Below, one piece after another: positions 10,738-20,383 of a stretch of 64,000 bases of DNA. How positions within the stretch are numbered: the stretch's first letter is position 1; every line of letters begins with the position of its first letter. The stretch spans positions 10,944,598 to 11,008,597 of the forward strand of contig NC_135560.1 in assembly GCF_964340395.1 (NCBI RefSeq), read 5' to 3'. The translations under genes were made by a program, and so were the position numbers. This stretch comes from Glandiceps talaboti (lineage: Eukaryota; Hemichordata; Enteropneusta; Spengelidae). Below the pieces are notes generated by a model that was given only the letters and a program-made list of their open reading frames with translations, was not told the DNA's origin and did no database searches.

Positions 10738-13719
10738 CACACACACAAGTATAACATAACCTCCCCTTATGGGAGGTAAAAATCAAATATATGTAAGCAC
10801 ACTAAACACAATACATAGAATCAACACTCTATAAAAACAACACTGAATCAACCTATGAACTCTGCCAACATCAATATTAAATCCGCCAACCAACTCACCG
10901 TTGATAATGAAACTTTCCTAGCATTGTTCACTTTCTGGCAATGGAACACTCGCTTTGTAGTTGTATCCATGGCAACCATGAATTCGTCTTCTGGACATCT
11001 TGTCCTATGTCCTGGTGATGCTTCTTTCAATACAAGAGTCATTACAGATGAATTTTTGTCTTTTTGTCTCCTGGCCCTGTTTGATATAGTTTTGATAAAA
11101 GTGAAAGTGTTCACGCTGTCTATGAAGTCTATAAAAGCACTCTCAACTCTGTTCACACTGGTGTCCTCTCCCTACATATATTCACACTTTCTTCCTTCCC
11201 ATATCTTAATAGTGGTACTGAAACAAGTCAATCTCATATAAATCTACCACTTTCCTGTAATTCTCACACTTTCACATCTTATATCATTCCAGTGTTTGTT
11301 TATCCTGAAAGAATGCAAGCTATAAAATCAAATCATTTTTTCCAAGTTTTCTTTTCTAAACTGTGTGACATTATTAAACTATCATGCATCCTGTATCTCA
11401 TTCATTTTCACTAACCTAAGAGGTGAAAGTATATCTCACAGTCGCTAACTTAGGCTGCAGAAAGTATATCTTACAGCTACAGGGAATTTACACTACCCTA
11501 GGTGGCAAAAAGTGTATCCTACAAGAAATTTACACTGAACTTAGTGGCAAAAAGTATCTTACAGGATTGCATCATGTGTATCTTACAAGAACTTTTCACT
11601 ACCCTAAGTGGCAAAACGTGTATGTTATCTGGAAATTTCAGAAACTTTGCTGCCTTGTTTGTACTTACTTGTGTTCAGCAACAACTTTCTGCAAATGCAT
11701 ATTAGATACAATATCACCGTTAACAAGAACAAAATCTGATCTGAGTAGAGATTTGTTGTCAATGTCTCTTAGGGCATCTCCAAGAGTACGACAATCTTCA
11801 GAAACAATTGTCACAACTTTATAAGGACTTTGTTCACATTGCCACTTGGAATTCCTAGAAGAAACAGAAATAAGAGTCAGAATCCCAAATGCAATCTCAT
11901 CATATGATTCATATTATCTTTTACAGAGCGTTTCGGCATTTTGGTGTCATAAGAATTGAATTTGTGCTGAAATAAATTGACCAAAGGGGAATTATACTGT
12001 ACAGCTGTCTCTGTCAGAAATGCCTTGAGGATGTTTACAAACCAAATGTGGCACTATTACAAATATCTTGAAAAAAAACTGTTCTTTTGCATTTCTGCAG
12101 CCCAAAACTTTTCCACTAATATTGCCAATGGTGTTGTAACACAGCTGCATACTTTGGGGAAGTTTCGCTCAAGGTGATGTAATATTTCAGAGCATTTAAT
12201 TTCAATACATTTTATACATCTAGCAAGCCAGAAAAACATTGCATTACTTACTTCAGATGGTTTTTAATCTGGTCAGCATGGGCTGTACAATAGACAAAGA
12301 TTTCTTGGACACCAGCAGCTGTCAAAAACTCTAGTGTGTAATCCAGTAAGGAACAATTCACCAATGGTAGCAATGCCTACAAAAAAATAACAGTTTACCT
12401 TAATGGTATCATTGACCTCTTCAAATATATTTCATACCTATAACCCTCCACTTTTTTTTTCATTTTTTTTCTTCTTCTTTTTTAAGTTTCATCTTTTTGA
12501 TACTTCAGGTTTCTTTACTTAGTTCACACACCCTGGAGTTCACTCTACGTCTCTAGTCTCTGGGGTTTATGGTTGTACTTGTAGCATTTGTTGTTGTTTG
12601 GTTTGACTGTTACACACTGTACCATACTGTCGGTATTATGGTGTGATAACTTACTTATAGTTTCCATCTAAACTAAAATATTATCCCCTTTTCACCAATT
12701 GTCCTATTTTTATTTTTGGCCGAGTCTGCTGACAAGCGCTTGTCACTAGAACAATATGCTGCTGACAAGCGTGACCTTTGACACCCATTATGATGTGTTT
12801 TGGCGTCAAGTGTAAAACGTTCTTATTACCCTTGAAATTGATTGCACTTTATCAAACACCATCAGTTCTTAAAACTGTTAATTTACGTGTGATAGCTCCT
12901 GTTTTTTCCAACAACCGCGAAGTCCGCCGCGTACACACATTACATGTACACTTCACCGCCTATATGCTCCATGGCCATGGCCGCGTATGTGATGTAGTAC
13001 TACGTGCAACGTGTAAACAGTAAAGGTAATTAATCTAAAACAACTAAAGTTTGTTGCATCAATAACATTCATTATTGTGAAGGACAGGTAAAATGCGCAT
13101 AGTTTTTGTGGTGTTGCGTGGTCTTTTTTACTTGTTTTATCCCATGTGCAGTGATGGCCTCAAAGTAATGACATACAGCTGACGACAGCTCACCGGCCGC
13201 GCAAGTTAAACGCCGAATCGTGAAATAAACATTAAATCTCAAGTACTATTAAAGCTGGGGTGGGAAACTTGAAACTACTACAGGAAAACGACACGGTGAC
13301 GGTATAACTCCATTCCGGGCCTTAATTGTGTCAAAGGTACGGGTCAGTACTAGCGCACATGTTGACGTCGACCAGGCTGTAGTACACATGTACGCTCGGC
13401 GCTTGTCACGAGAACAATATGCTGCTGACAAGCGCTTGTCACCAGACACTCCGTTTATTTTTAGTACCTCTGTCATCAGACTTTTCATTTATCATTGTCG
13501 ATATTCACACGTACACGGCTCCTTGCCACATGTATTTCATCATAGATCGTTATATTCATATTCAAGAAAACAGAGTATTTTTCAATTTACCCTAGGTCGT
13601 TCCAGTGTTATGGGTGCAAATCTAACATTGAAGCTGTCGGCTAAGACTACTGCCTGCAAAACATCCTCTTCTTTCAGCAAGTTGTCCCGATCACCTTTCT
13701 TCTTTCTGGATGACGCCAT
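3393..13719 (-). CDS. EIF2B5: Translation initiation factor eIF2B subunit epsilon
   Basis: This is the catalytic subunit of the eIF2B decamer, the guanine nucleotide exchange factor that recharges eIF2 in the cytosol. The 16 coding exons are 13719-13591, 12376-12252, 11854-11669, 11076-10899, 10342-10187, 9387-9302, 8745-8620, 8242-8142, 7973-7828, 7139-7001, 6558-6454, 5646-5536, 5303-5089, 4407-4327, 4110-3940 and 3455-3393. They join in phase to 705 aa; human is 721. Residues about 15-290 are the nucleotidyltransferase-like domain ([22 protein letters not shown]). Residues about 320-415 are left-handed beta-helix hexapeptide repeats ([18 protein letters not shown]). Residues 430-530 are an acidic linker. 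Residues 530-705 are the HEAT/W2 exchange domain, with [18 protein letters not shown] and the terminal aromatic/acidic box [12 protein letters not shown]. The start is the only ATG before MASSRKKK and faces TM2D3 across 344 bp. The gene appears intact. The exon 5 acceptor is tandemly duplicated into the preceding intron. Confidence 0.96.
4740..4965. repeat. C-rich imperfect tandem repeat in EIF2B5 intron 13
   Basis: The stretch is pyrimidine-rich with recurring CTCCCATGAATC and ACCTCCTTCCCAC motifs at irregular spacing of about 25-35 bp. It lies in the intron between exons 13 and 14 of EIF2B5. The 85-codon minus-strand frame across it is low-complexity glycine-rich and is not a gene. Confidence 0.55.
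5371..5500. repeat. Dispersed repeat related to fold-back at 54580-54835
   Basis: Shared segments with 54595-54765 occur in the same order: AGGTCGGTAAAAC, then GTAACGT...CACCTGTT, then CAA.CTGTC.GTTTGCTGGC. Here the copy lies in EIF2B5 intron 12 and lacks an obvious second arm. Confidence 0.55.
5731..6092 (-). mobile_element. tRNA-derived SINE
   Basis: Read on the minus strand, the element has a tRNA-like head with an RNA polymerase III A box (TGGGTTTAAGTGG, 6084-6072) and a B box (GGTCCGAACCC, 6047-6037). A body of about 250 bp follows. It ends in TGCTATATAAAAACTAAC and an ATT-rich tail at 5765-5731, as in many invertebrate SINEs. It lies inside EIF2B5 intron 11, in the same orientation as the gene. 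The exact 5' end and the target duplication were not resolved. Confidence 0.7.
6645..6893. mobile_element. Palindromic interspersed element, copy A
   Basis: The element starts near TGGTTGTTCTACAT and contains CTCCCCAAATTTTCCTTCAC with an inverted counterpart ending ATATTGGAG at about 6893. Related copies occur at 14410-14550, 43240-43530, 50440-50700 and 59225-59560. It sits in EIF2B5 intron 10. Confidence 0.5.
7500..7800. repeat. (GACA)n microsatellite in EIF2B5 intron 9
   Basis: The stretch is composed of GACA tetranucleotides with GATA, GAGA and AACA variants, densest at 7600-7735. It lies about 30 bp from exon 9 on the donor side. On the minus strand it reads as serine/cysteine/leucine/valine repeats that extend the exon 9 frame only by reading through the donor. 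Confidence 0.9.
9131..9262. repeat. Dispersed repeat shared with 49061-49275
   Basis: This copy contains GAGTCAAAATGAGAAAAACT, TTCTTGTGAGTCA, GAACACCAAATTTTGGTGCG and GTGCGTCAGTGGCACGTCAA. The same motifs are in the same order and orientation at 49061-49275. It lies in EIF2B5 intron 6. No terminal repeats or target duplication were identified. Confidence 0.75.
10331..10470. repeat. Tandem duplication of EIF2B5 exon 5 splice acceptor
   Basis: The segment spanning the acceptor and the first ~20 bases of exon 5 is repeated at 10396, 65 bp into intron 4. A third, degraded copy is at 10454. The first copy carries the acceptor used by the conserved SLFQDND reading (CAG ending at 10343). The second preserves the same TTTCACAG acceptor. 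Confidence 0.85.
10501..10790 (+). mobile_element. Non-autonomous element carrying a (CAGA)n tract
   Basis: A non-coding body leads to CAGATATCATGTCCACAGGT, followed by a (CAGA)n tract (about 10671-10742) and a short hairpin CCTCCC-CTTAT-GGGAGG near 10762. This layout of unique body, tetranucleotide array and terminal CCTCC/GGAGG hairpin resembles the 3' ends of invertebrate SINE-like elements. No second copy was found in this window, so the family call is inference. It is in EIF2B5 intron 4. Confidence 0.45.
12728..13445. repeat. Pair of direct repeats in EIF2B5 intron 1
   Basis: A sequence of about 45 bp containing AGAACAATATGCTGCTGACA flanked by GCGCTTGTCAC-type motifs occurs at 12728-12773 and again, same orientation, at 13396-13445. 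The intervening ~650 bp is richer in CpG than its surroundings. The motif is itself partly palindromic (GACAAGCGCTTGTC). These may be the ends of an element or a segmental duplication. Confidence 0.6.
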
Positions 13720-14063
13720 GTTGTTGCAGTATGTTGCAGAATGACTTTCGTGTAGACCTAAGCATCCGATTCACATTCATATGTATTCGCGTTATTACGG
13801 ATGAAGTATTACTGGATGTTAATATATATATGTAAACGCTCAAATTAGAGATATCAGTGCTGTGAGCTATAGCTGTTTATCTGTATTTAAGTTTACATAT
13901 TGTAGCTAATAATCTTCACGGCGTTCCTTGTAGAGAGTGTCGCTAGACAGAGTCGAATCCAATATTGAATCTTACCTACAAATACGAATATATAGCTGAT
14001 GAAATCTGCGTAAATAACTTCCGGGTTTGCAGAGACGACGATACGACAACTAGCTAGCTAGCT
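13720..14063. promoter_or_regulatory. Bidirectional promoter region, EIF2B5/TM2D3
   Basis: The start codons of EIF2B5 (minus, 13719) and TM2D3 (plus, 14064) are 344 bp apart, so both 5' untranslated regions and promoters must fit here. An ETS/GABP-type ACTTCCGG lies at 14017-14024, about 40 bp before the TM2D3 ATG. No TATA box at a convincing distance was seen. Divergent TATA-less pairs of housekeeping genes often share such sites. That both genes use this interval is inferred from spacing. Confidence 0.6.
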
Positions 14064-15413
14064 ATGGAACTTCGTCGAAGTCCGTGGGCTGGATTATGGA
14101 AAATAGAAATTGTTCTTTCATGTATACTTTATTTAATTTCAACGTGCAGTAAAGAAACATTCTGTGTAGCCAATAGTAAGTATAGTCTTACTCATACGTC
14201 TTCGTAAACTTGGGGATTTCTGAACACTGTCAAACAACAACAACACGATCCAGGTGATCGAACTTCATTTTATAAACTGGAGATGAGCGAAACTATTGAG
14301 TTGACGCGAGTCACAAATTTCCAACATAGTACGTGCACATAACTGTTTGATGCCTTGAGGCGTACACCATACGTCTTGCACAATATACACTTACTAAAAT
14401 AGATATTATTAGCCAATATTTTTCTTCGTTCAGCCAAGGAAAATTCGAGTGACCTAAGGGTCCTTGTCATTTCGAGTCGAAAACGAGAAGTGACAAAATC
14501 CTCTACGGTCGCGGGTATTTTCCGGCTGAATGAAGAAACATAGTGGGCGTAATATAATTATACCGGCACATGTATAATTTATTAGAAATGGACTCATTTG
14601 TGATAGGATAGTACTTATGCAAGAACTGTGGACTGAATCATGAGCCTTTAACATTATTCTTTTTATTGTTCAGCAAACCATGAAGGGGATGTTGGTGTAC
14701 CAAAGCTGAGACAGCAACCAGAGGATGACACTCTCCACAATAGCAATAACAACCCATCAGAGAAACAAAAATCACATCAAGAATCTGACGATTATCTTGA
14801 AATGTGTCCAAGTTTAACTGAATGCTCAGCATTAGGTGGCAGCTGTATACAATGTGATTTTAATACATCATGTGTGTATGGTGAAATGACTAAAGTGATG
14901 TGTACAGCTAAAGAAAATATTAATTGCACTGTAAGTAGTACTATCAAAAGTGACTTGTTGGATTTCCAAGCTCATACCCTTACTGCAGGCCATGTTGTTA
15001 CATACATCAGCAATTATAACTTGCATCTGTGTGATTTATCATTTGATTATTGAAATGAACATAGAATAAATACAGGACCGTAGAACTCAAAGTTAACCTT
15101 AGTCTATCTACTAGACACAGCACCAAAGGTGATATGCCATGGGCTTGGTATTACCATCCTTCAGTTTTTGTCTTCTAACCTTCTGAGTACAGATCTGAGG
15201 TTGCAACACTTACTACAAGACTAACTGTTGCTGACATCGTAATGAAATGGGACACTCGCATAAGTAGAATAGTAAGATAAATTGGACCCAAGCATACAAA
15301 GAGAGCAATATCTGTCTCAGTGACCCTGTGTATAATGCAAATATCAAATGCTAATTGACAGTAGTCACATTGAATTTGTGATTGATATTCTAGTAATTTT
15401 AGTTTTATGACAT

Positions 15414-15460
<47 letters not shown>

Positions 15461-17360
15461 GCCTGTCTGTCTGTATGTCTGTCTGTCTTCTGTATATCTA
15501 TCTCTATATCTATATCTCTTGCTCTCAATCCATCCATCCCTCCCTCCCTCCTTCCTTCCATCCATCCATCTATCCATCCATCCATCCATCCATCCATCCA
15601 TCCATCCCTCCATCCATCCCTCCATCCATCCATCCATCCATCCATCCATCCATTCACCCCTCCATCCCTCCATCCATCCATCCATCCATCCATCCATCTA
15701 TATTCACCCATTCATCCAGTTATTTATTTTTGTGCTGCAGGGAGAGAGGACGTTTGAGAATCATTTCAAATGTAGATACTGCTATCAAAGTGCATCCTGG
15801 GAGCATAGATGTACTCCTTCATCAAATTGTAAAGTGAATGCAAGTCCAAGACAAACTGTAAAGGTGAACTGTACAATCAATGAAGAAATATTATGTTTAG
15901 GTAAATATCCAATGAGTTTACAAATATGATGGTTTCTATGGTAACGACCAATATATAATAGTAACAACTATGTGGCTTGTACCCATAGGTATCAATGACT
16001 CATTGCAATGCAGCAATTGTATTTTTGTACTTCTGACTGTAAAGTAAACACTATAGTCACTATTGGGTAGTAAAATTATGTACCTGTATGAACTTATACT
16101 TGCATATTTATTGATCAACAAAATATCAAAGTCAATTTTGACAAAAAATCAGCAATTACAAGTCTTGAAAGTTCACATGTTTAGAAAGGATATGTTGGGT
16201 TTGTAGTGGGATTTGTATTGTTGGAAGGACGAGAGGAAGAAGCAGATAGATTACTCAAGAATGATGATAAGGTAGACAGTTTGAGATCAACAAAATATTT
16301 GTTTTATAATTTACAGGGAGGAGAACGTTCTTCAAAACTACCTATTGTAATTGGACATCTGGGTACAGATACACAACAGCTCTTATTTTAAGGTAAGACC
16401 AAGAATACCATCAAATAACGTACAAGTTTGTAACTGTTGACATGTAATAGTTTACATTATAATATACCTAGTGATAATGCTGTGCCATGATTCGCTAGAA
16501 TCAGTCACGTGATAGGAAAATAGAATGACTATTTCCCTAGGGAAATAGTTCCATCAACTATTACATGGTCACGTGACCACCGCGAGTTCACAGCAGGCCA
16601 AAATGGCAGCTTCTGATCATGTCGTCTGCCACCGCGAGTTCACAGCATGAGGTATATTATAAAACACATATTGCCTGGCCTATATTCGGGCTATGGCACC
16701 CGTTTATTATACCTGAGGGACTGTGAGTTACCAGATCACATGCTATTTCCTGAGGCCGAAGGCCGAAGCCCTCGGGAAATAGCATGTGATTCTGGTAACT
16801 CACAGTCCCTCGGGTGTAATAAACGGGTGCTATAGCCCGAATATAGGCCAGGCAATATGTGTTCACTATATTGTCATCATGTGTCTGGCTTTACCACTGC
16901 CACCTTTTATATAAGCATACCAGTATTGACTACATTGACATGTCACTTATAATAATGGGTTCTAGGCATACAGTAAAATCAAAACTTTAATTTTGAATAT
17001 TATAATGAATGCATATACATATTTGTGCCAGGTTTGATTGAAATTGAAATGTAGTTGTCAGACATAAAGCTCTCTAAAGTTTGCACAAACAGACATGGAT
17101 CAATCATATAACCCCCAATTGGTGCTAAGGACAGAAAATGCCCTTCTGACATTGCTATAATTGGATTGTTTGTTTTGTTTCATTCTAACAGTATCACCCT
17201 TGGAGGTTTTGGTGTGGATAGGTTTTATCTTGGATACTGGAGAGAAGGACTTGGAAAACTTTTTAGTTTTGGTGGACTTGGTGTATGGACAATAGTAGAT
17301 GCCATTCTAGTTGGAGTGGGTTACATCACACCGGCAGATGGTTCTCTCTACATCTTTTGA
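14064..17360 (+). CDS. TM2D3: TM2 domain-containing protein 3 (almondex orthologue)
   Basis: This is a small two-pass membrane protein; the fly orthologue almondex is needed for Notch signalling. Coding exons are 14064-14175, 14674-14930, 15741-15900, 16317-16392 and 17192-17360, giving 257 aa; human has about 247. Residues about 12-30 ([14 protein letters not shown]) form a signal peptide. A cysteine-rich lumenal region follows, with [37 protein letters not shown] and [17 protein letters not shown]. The TM2 domain at about 190-250 has two hydrophobic helices joined by the conserved DRF triad at residues 211-213 ([20 protein letters not shown]). The C-terminus [13 protein letters not shown] is the typical family ending. 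Exon 4 was found by matching [14 protein letters not shown] to the family's conserved pre-TM segment and is in phase. It diverges from EIF2B5. Introns 2 and 4 contain microsatellites and a long hairpin. Confidence 0.95.
14400..14560. mobile_element. Palindromic interspersed element, copy B
   Basis: The outer ends are CCAATATTTTTCTTCGTTCA and the inverted GGCTGAATGAAGAAACA. Inside are inverted GTGAC...GTCAC-like arms around TTTCGAGTCGAAA. It lies in TM2D3 intron 1 and is related to copies near 6780, 43430, 50600 and 59400. Confidence 0.6.
15415..15710. repeat. (CTGT)n and (TCCA)n microsatellites
   Basis: A (CTGT)n array at about 15415-15490 is followed by a short CTATAT tract and a (TCCA)n array with TCCC variants at about 15530-15706. 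The end of the array is only about 30 bp upstream of the TM2D3 exon 3 acceptor at 15740. Long open frames on both strands here are repeat artefacts. Confidence 0.95.
16529..16868. mobile_element. Long inverted repeat (hairpin) in TM2D3 intron 4
   Basis: Arms of about 100 bp (about 16651-16754 and 16763-16868) are nearly perfect inverted copies separated by under 10 bp. Both contain TTGCCTGGCCTATATTCGGG or its complement and a CTATTTCC motif. The upstream flank adds a perfect 20-bp palindrome CTATTTCCCTAGGGAAATAG (16529-16548), GGTCACGTGACC (16567-16578), and a direct repeat CCACCGCGAGTTCACAGCA near 16578 and 16629. There is no coding capacity. It is best explained as a fold-back or MITE-type insertion. 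Confidence 0.7.
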
Positions 17361-20300
17361 AAAAATGACTAAGTGTCATTGAGTTCATCATTCCTGTCTC
17401 TGAGAAGTCATCGTTGAATGAACTGCACTGGATGATCAAAGAAGGTCAAAGGTTGAAATTGATCAGCTAAATAAGAGTATCACGGCACATGAAAACTTCA
17501 ACATGATACTTTTCAATTGCGCTGATCATAAGACTAGTTTGTTATTATTTACTAGTAACAGTGCTTTCATATGCTGATTTCTTGGACTTTGTGGAGCGTA
17601 GAAAATCTCCCAATTACTTGTTAGTAATGCTAACATTAACAATCTTGATCATCAGTATACGTTGGACAATATAACCAGTCGGTTTTAAATCTGTCACTGA
17701 AGGAGTAGATTAAAAATCTACCAATTAGAAACAATGGTGATGACCTCTGACCTCTACCATTTCATAACATCCAGAGACATTTGAGAGTCATGTATCTCAT
17801 ATGAAAGCCAGTTACTGATTGGTTACAGATAAAGTTCTGTGTCCAGACCAATCTGACTTGTCATTTCAGATTATTGCAAATGTGACAGGCAGCTTCGGGT
17901 ACTTGAGTCTAAAAGTACAAAGGTTGCAAAGCATTGCACTGCAGGTAGGGAACTGAGGTAACAGTATTATGGTCATATCATTGCAAAAGATTGCCTCAGA
18001 TTTTGTAAATTAAACACAGCAAATAAAACACCAGACTGCAAAATACAGTGACTTGGTGACACTCCACATATTTCACTACCTCACTTTGTAAGCTGAACAT
18101 GTAGAGCGCCACCAAGTGACAGCATTTTACAGTCTAATTATACACTAAAAGACATTGATATTGATGATTGTTGAGAACAATCCCTTGTTGACCACTTTTT
18201 ACTCAAGCTGTTCACCCTGAAGATTTAGTGTACCACATGTAGTGGCCAACAAATGGAGGTTTTGCCCGTCTAATATCAAAGATGTAAAATGAACAAATAT
18301 TTATTGCTGAATAACTCTATAGTTGGCCTTTATTTTGTTGGCCTGGTACATGTATGTGGAACAAGCACTAATTGAGAAACTGGTTAACAATTTTTGTGCA
18401 GACAAATGTGAGAATAAAATGCATTCTCTGTAGCTGATGTTATCACTTGAATCCAGGAAGAATCATATAACCCACATGTTAGTGGGTGGAAGGTCATTTG
18501 CACTTTGAATCCATCAACATTTAAAAAGTGTAACAGTTTTGTGGTGCTGGATTTAAGCCATCATAACAAAATGTTTACATGTCACAGTTTTGTAGTACTT
18601 GAAAGAAGCCAACAAGACAACATGTGTACATGTCATCGGTTTTGTAGTACCATCACATGGACATGTTTTGTAGCACTGGAATGTAGCCATCAATTATAAC
18701 AACACGTGTACATGTCATCAATTTTGTATTACTAGAAAGAAGTCATCACATGCACATGTTTTGTAGTACTAAAATGTAGCCATGAATCATAACAACATGT
18801 GTACATGTCATCAATTTTGTAGTACTGGAAAGAAAAGTTTCAAATAGAAAAAACAGTAAAGCTTATTTTGTCAATGAAAATAAATACCTCTTTCTCATCC
18901 ATACGGCCACTATAATAACGTGTACATGTCAACAATTTTGTTGCACTAGAAAGTATACATTCACAAATTCCATGTTTTTACATCTTATCACAATTAGTTT
19001 ATACAATGTACAATTGTCATATTCCCAAACACTTCATTCAGCCTGGAATGACACAAACATACAATAAAACTATTCACATCCATCCCTTACTGACAGCACT
19101 TTGTGTCCTTTGTCAATTTGACATTCTTTGAAGACCTATGTTCAGTAAGGATATCAACATTCAAGGTACCTTTATATTTATTTTGTAAAGTTCATTTTTT
19201 ACTTGCAGAGGAAATAAAGTTATATTTCAAACTTGATTCCAGGTTGTTGTTTTTTGAAACTGAATTGTGAGAAACGTTTGTGGCAAATCAGACATAACTT
19301 GTTGAAAAGCAATAGTTGCATTTCCTGTATGTTCAAGACAAATCTTACCTTAGGTACAAGTAAGTCTGGACTAACTGGAAACTCTGGATCACACTAGCCA
19401 CAAAAATACTTCGAGTTTTAGGGTAAGCTAGAAATTGTTAAAGCTACAATATTGTCAGCGATTGACAGTACAGATCTACATCATACGATAGGCAGCAGGA
19501 AGTATATATGTGAAGATTTGCTAACCTACTGATAAAACAACCTGTATTTATATCATGAAACCATGGTAATGAATCTCTTTGGATCTACTACTAAAAATGC
19601 CATCATACTGGACATTGTTATTAGTGTCACAGAACGACACATTGCTGTCGGCATCAATATATTCTTAATGCATAGTTTACTTTTGTTTCAAGCAACATGC
19701 ACATTCTGCACCTCATGCAAAACAAAACCCACTACATCATGTGTTGTTTTCATGGATTTTTTATTTATTTCGGACCTGGCTGGCCCACTTTCCTGTCTTT
19801 ACAATATGTAGATGAATACATCGTGACAAGATTTGAAAATGTTTACAAAGTGACACACATTTCGTGAAAGTGAAATTTCTGTAACGGTAGCACAAGAGAG
19901 CTGAAAGTTTTAAACTGGCTATCAAATCTCACTTTGATTTTTCCTGAGAGGCACTGCTCAGAGTAGCTATAGGGAAAGGTTCCATTCATCTGTTCATTTA
20001 TACGTGCAGCATGTGTGTCCAGCAATATCTCAGACATGCACAGGCCATATTTACTCAAACCTGGCTCAAATGCAGCCTCTCAAATGGGGTGCATTGCCAG
20101 AACTTTGTCTGAGTACCGGTACATTAAAGTAAAACAAGACATTTCATGAATGTAAAAGGCTACACATGTATGTAATCAGATTTCATATTCTGCAAATTTC
20201 AAAGATAAATATATTTTTTTTGTCAATAAAAACAGTTTTTTTCTATTTCAGAGTGACATTGCATACTTTCTTCTGAATGAGTACAATCTCTTTGATGATT

Positions 20301-20383
20301 GAAATCCAGTACTCATAGTTTATGTAATGTCAAATTCTCTTGATGAAAGTTTACAGGATGGTGGATACAATTCAGCCGACACT
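17361..20383. other. Intergenic region between TM2D3 and NSA2 3' ends
   Basis: The two genes converge here. No further exons were recognised. Candidate TM2D3 polyadenylation signals AATAAA are at 18022-18027 and 19213-19218. A degenerate minisatellite occupies about 18525-18960. Short open frames at 19563-19811 (plus) and 19843-20058 (minus) resemble nothing known and lack supporting features. Confidence 0.55.
18525..18960. repeat. Degenerate minisatellite, TGTACATGTCATCAATTTTG
   Basis: At least six imperfect copies of a unit built from TGTACATGTCA-C-ATTTTGTAGTACT, then GAAAGAAG or ATGTAGCCATCA, with irregular spacing of about 50-100 bp. It is in the TM2D3/NSA2 intergenic region, possibly within the TM2D3 3' untranslated region. 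Confidence 0.7.

Noticed and set aside
12778-13023. 81-codon plus-strand open frame
   Set aside because: It lies antisense in EIF2B5 intron 1 with no resemblance to known proteins and no conserved motif.
15175-15929. Several long overlapping frames on both strands
   Set aside because: They are translations of the (CTGT)n/(TCCA)n arrays; only 15741-15900 on the plus strand is real, as TM2D3 exon 3.
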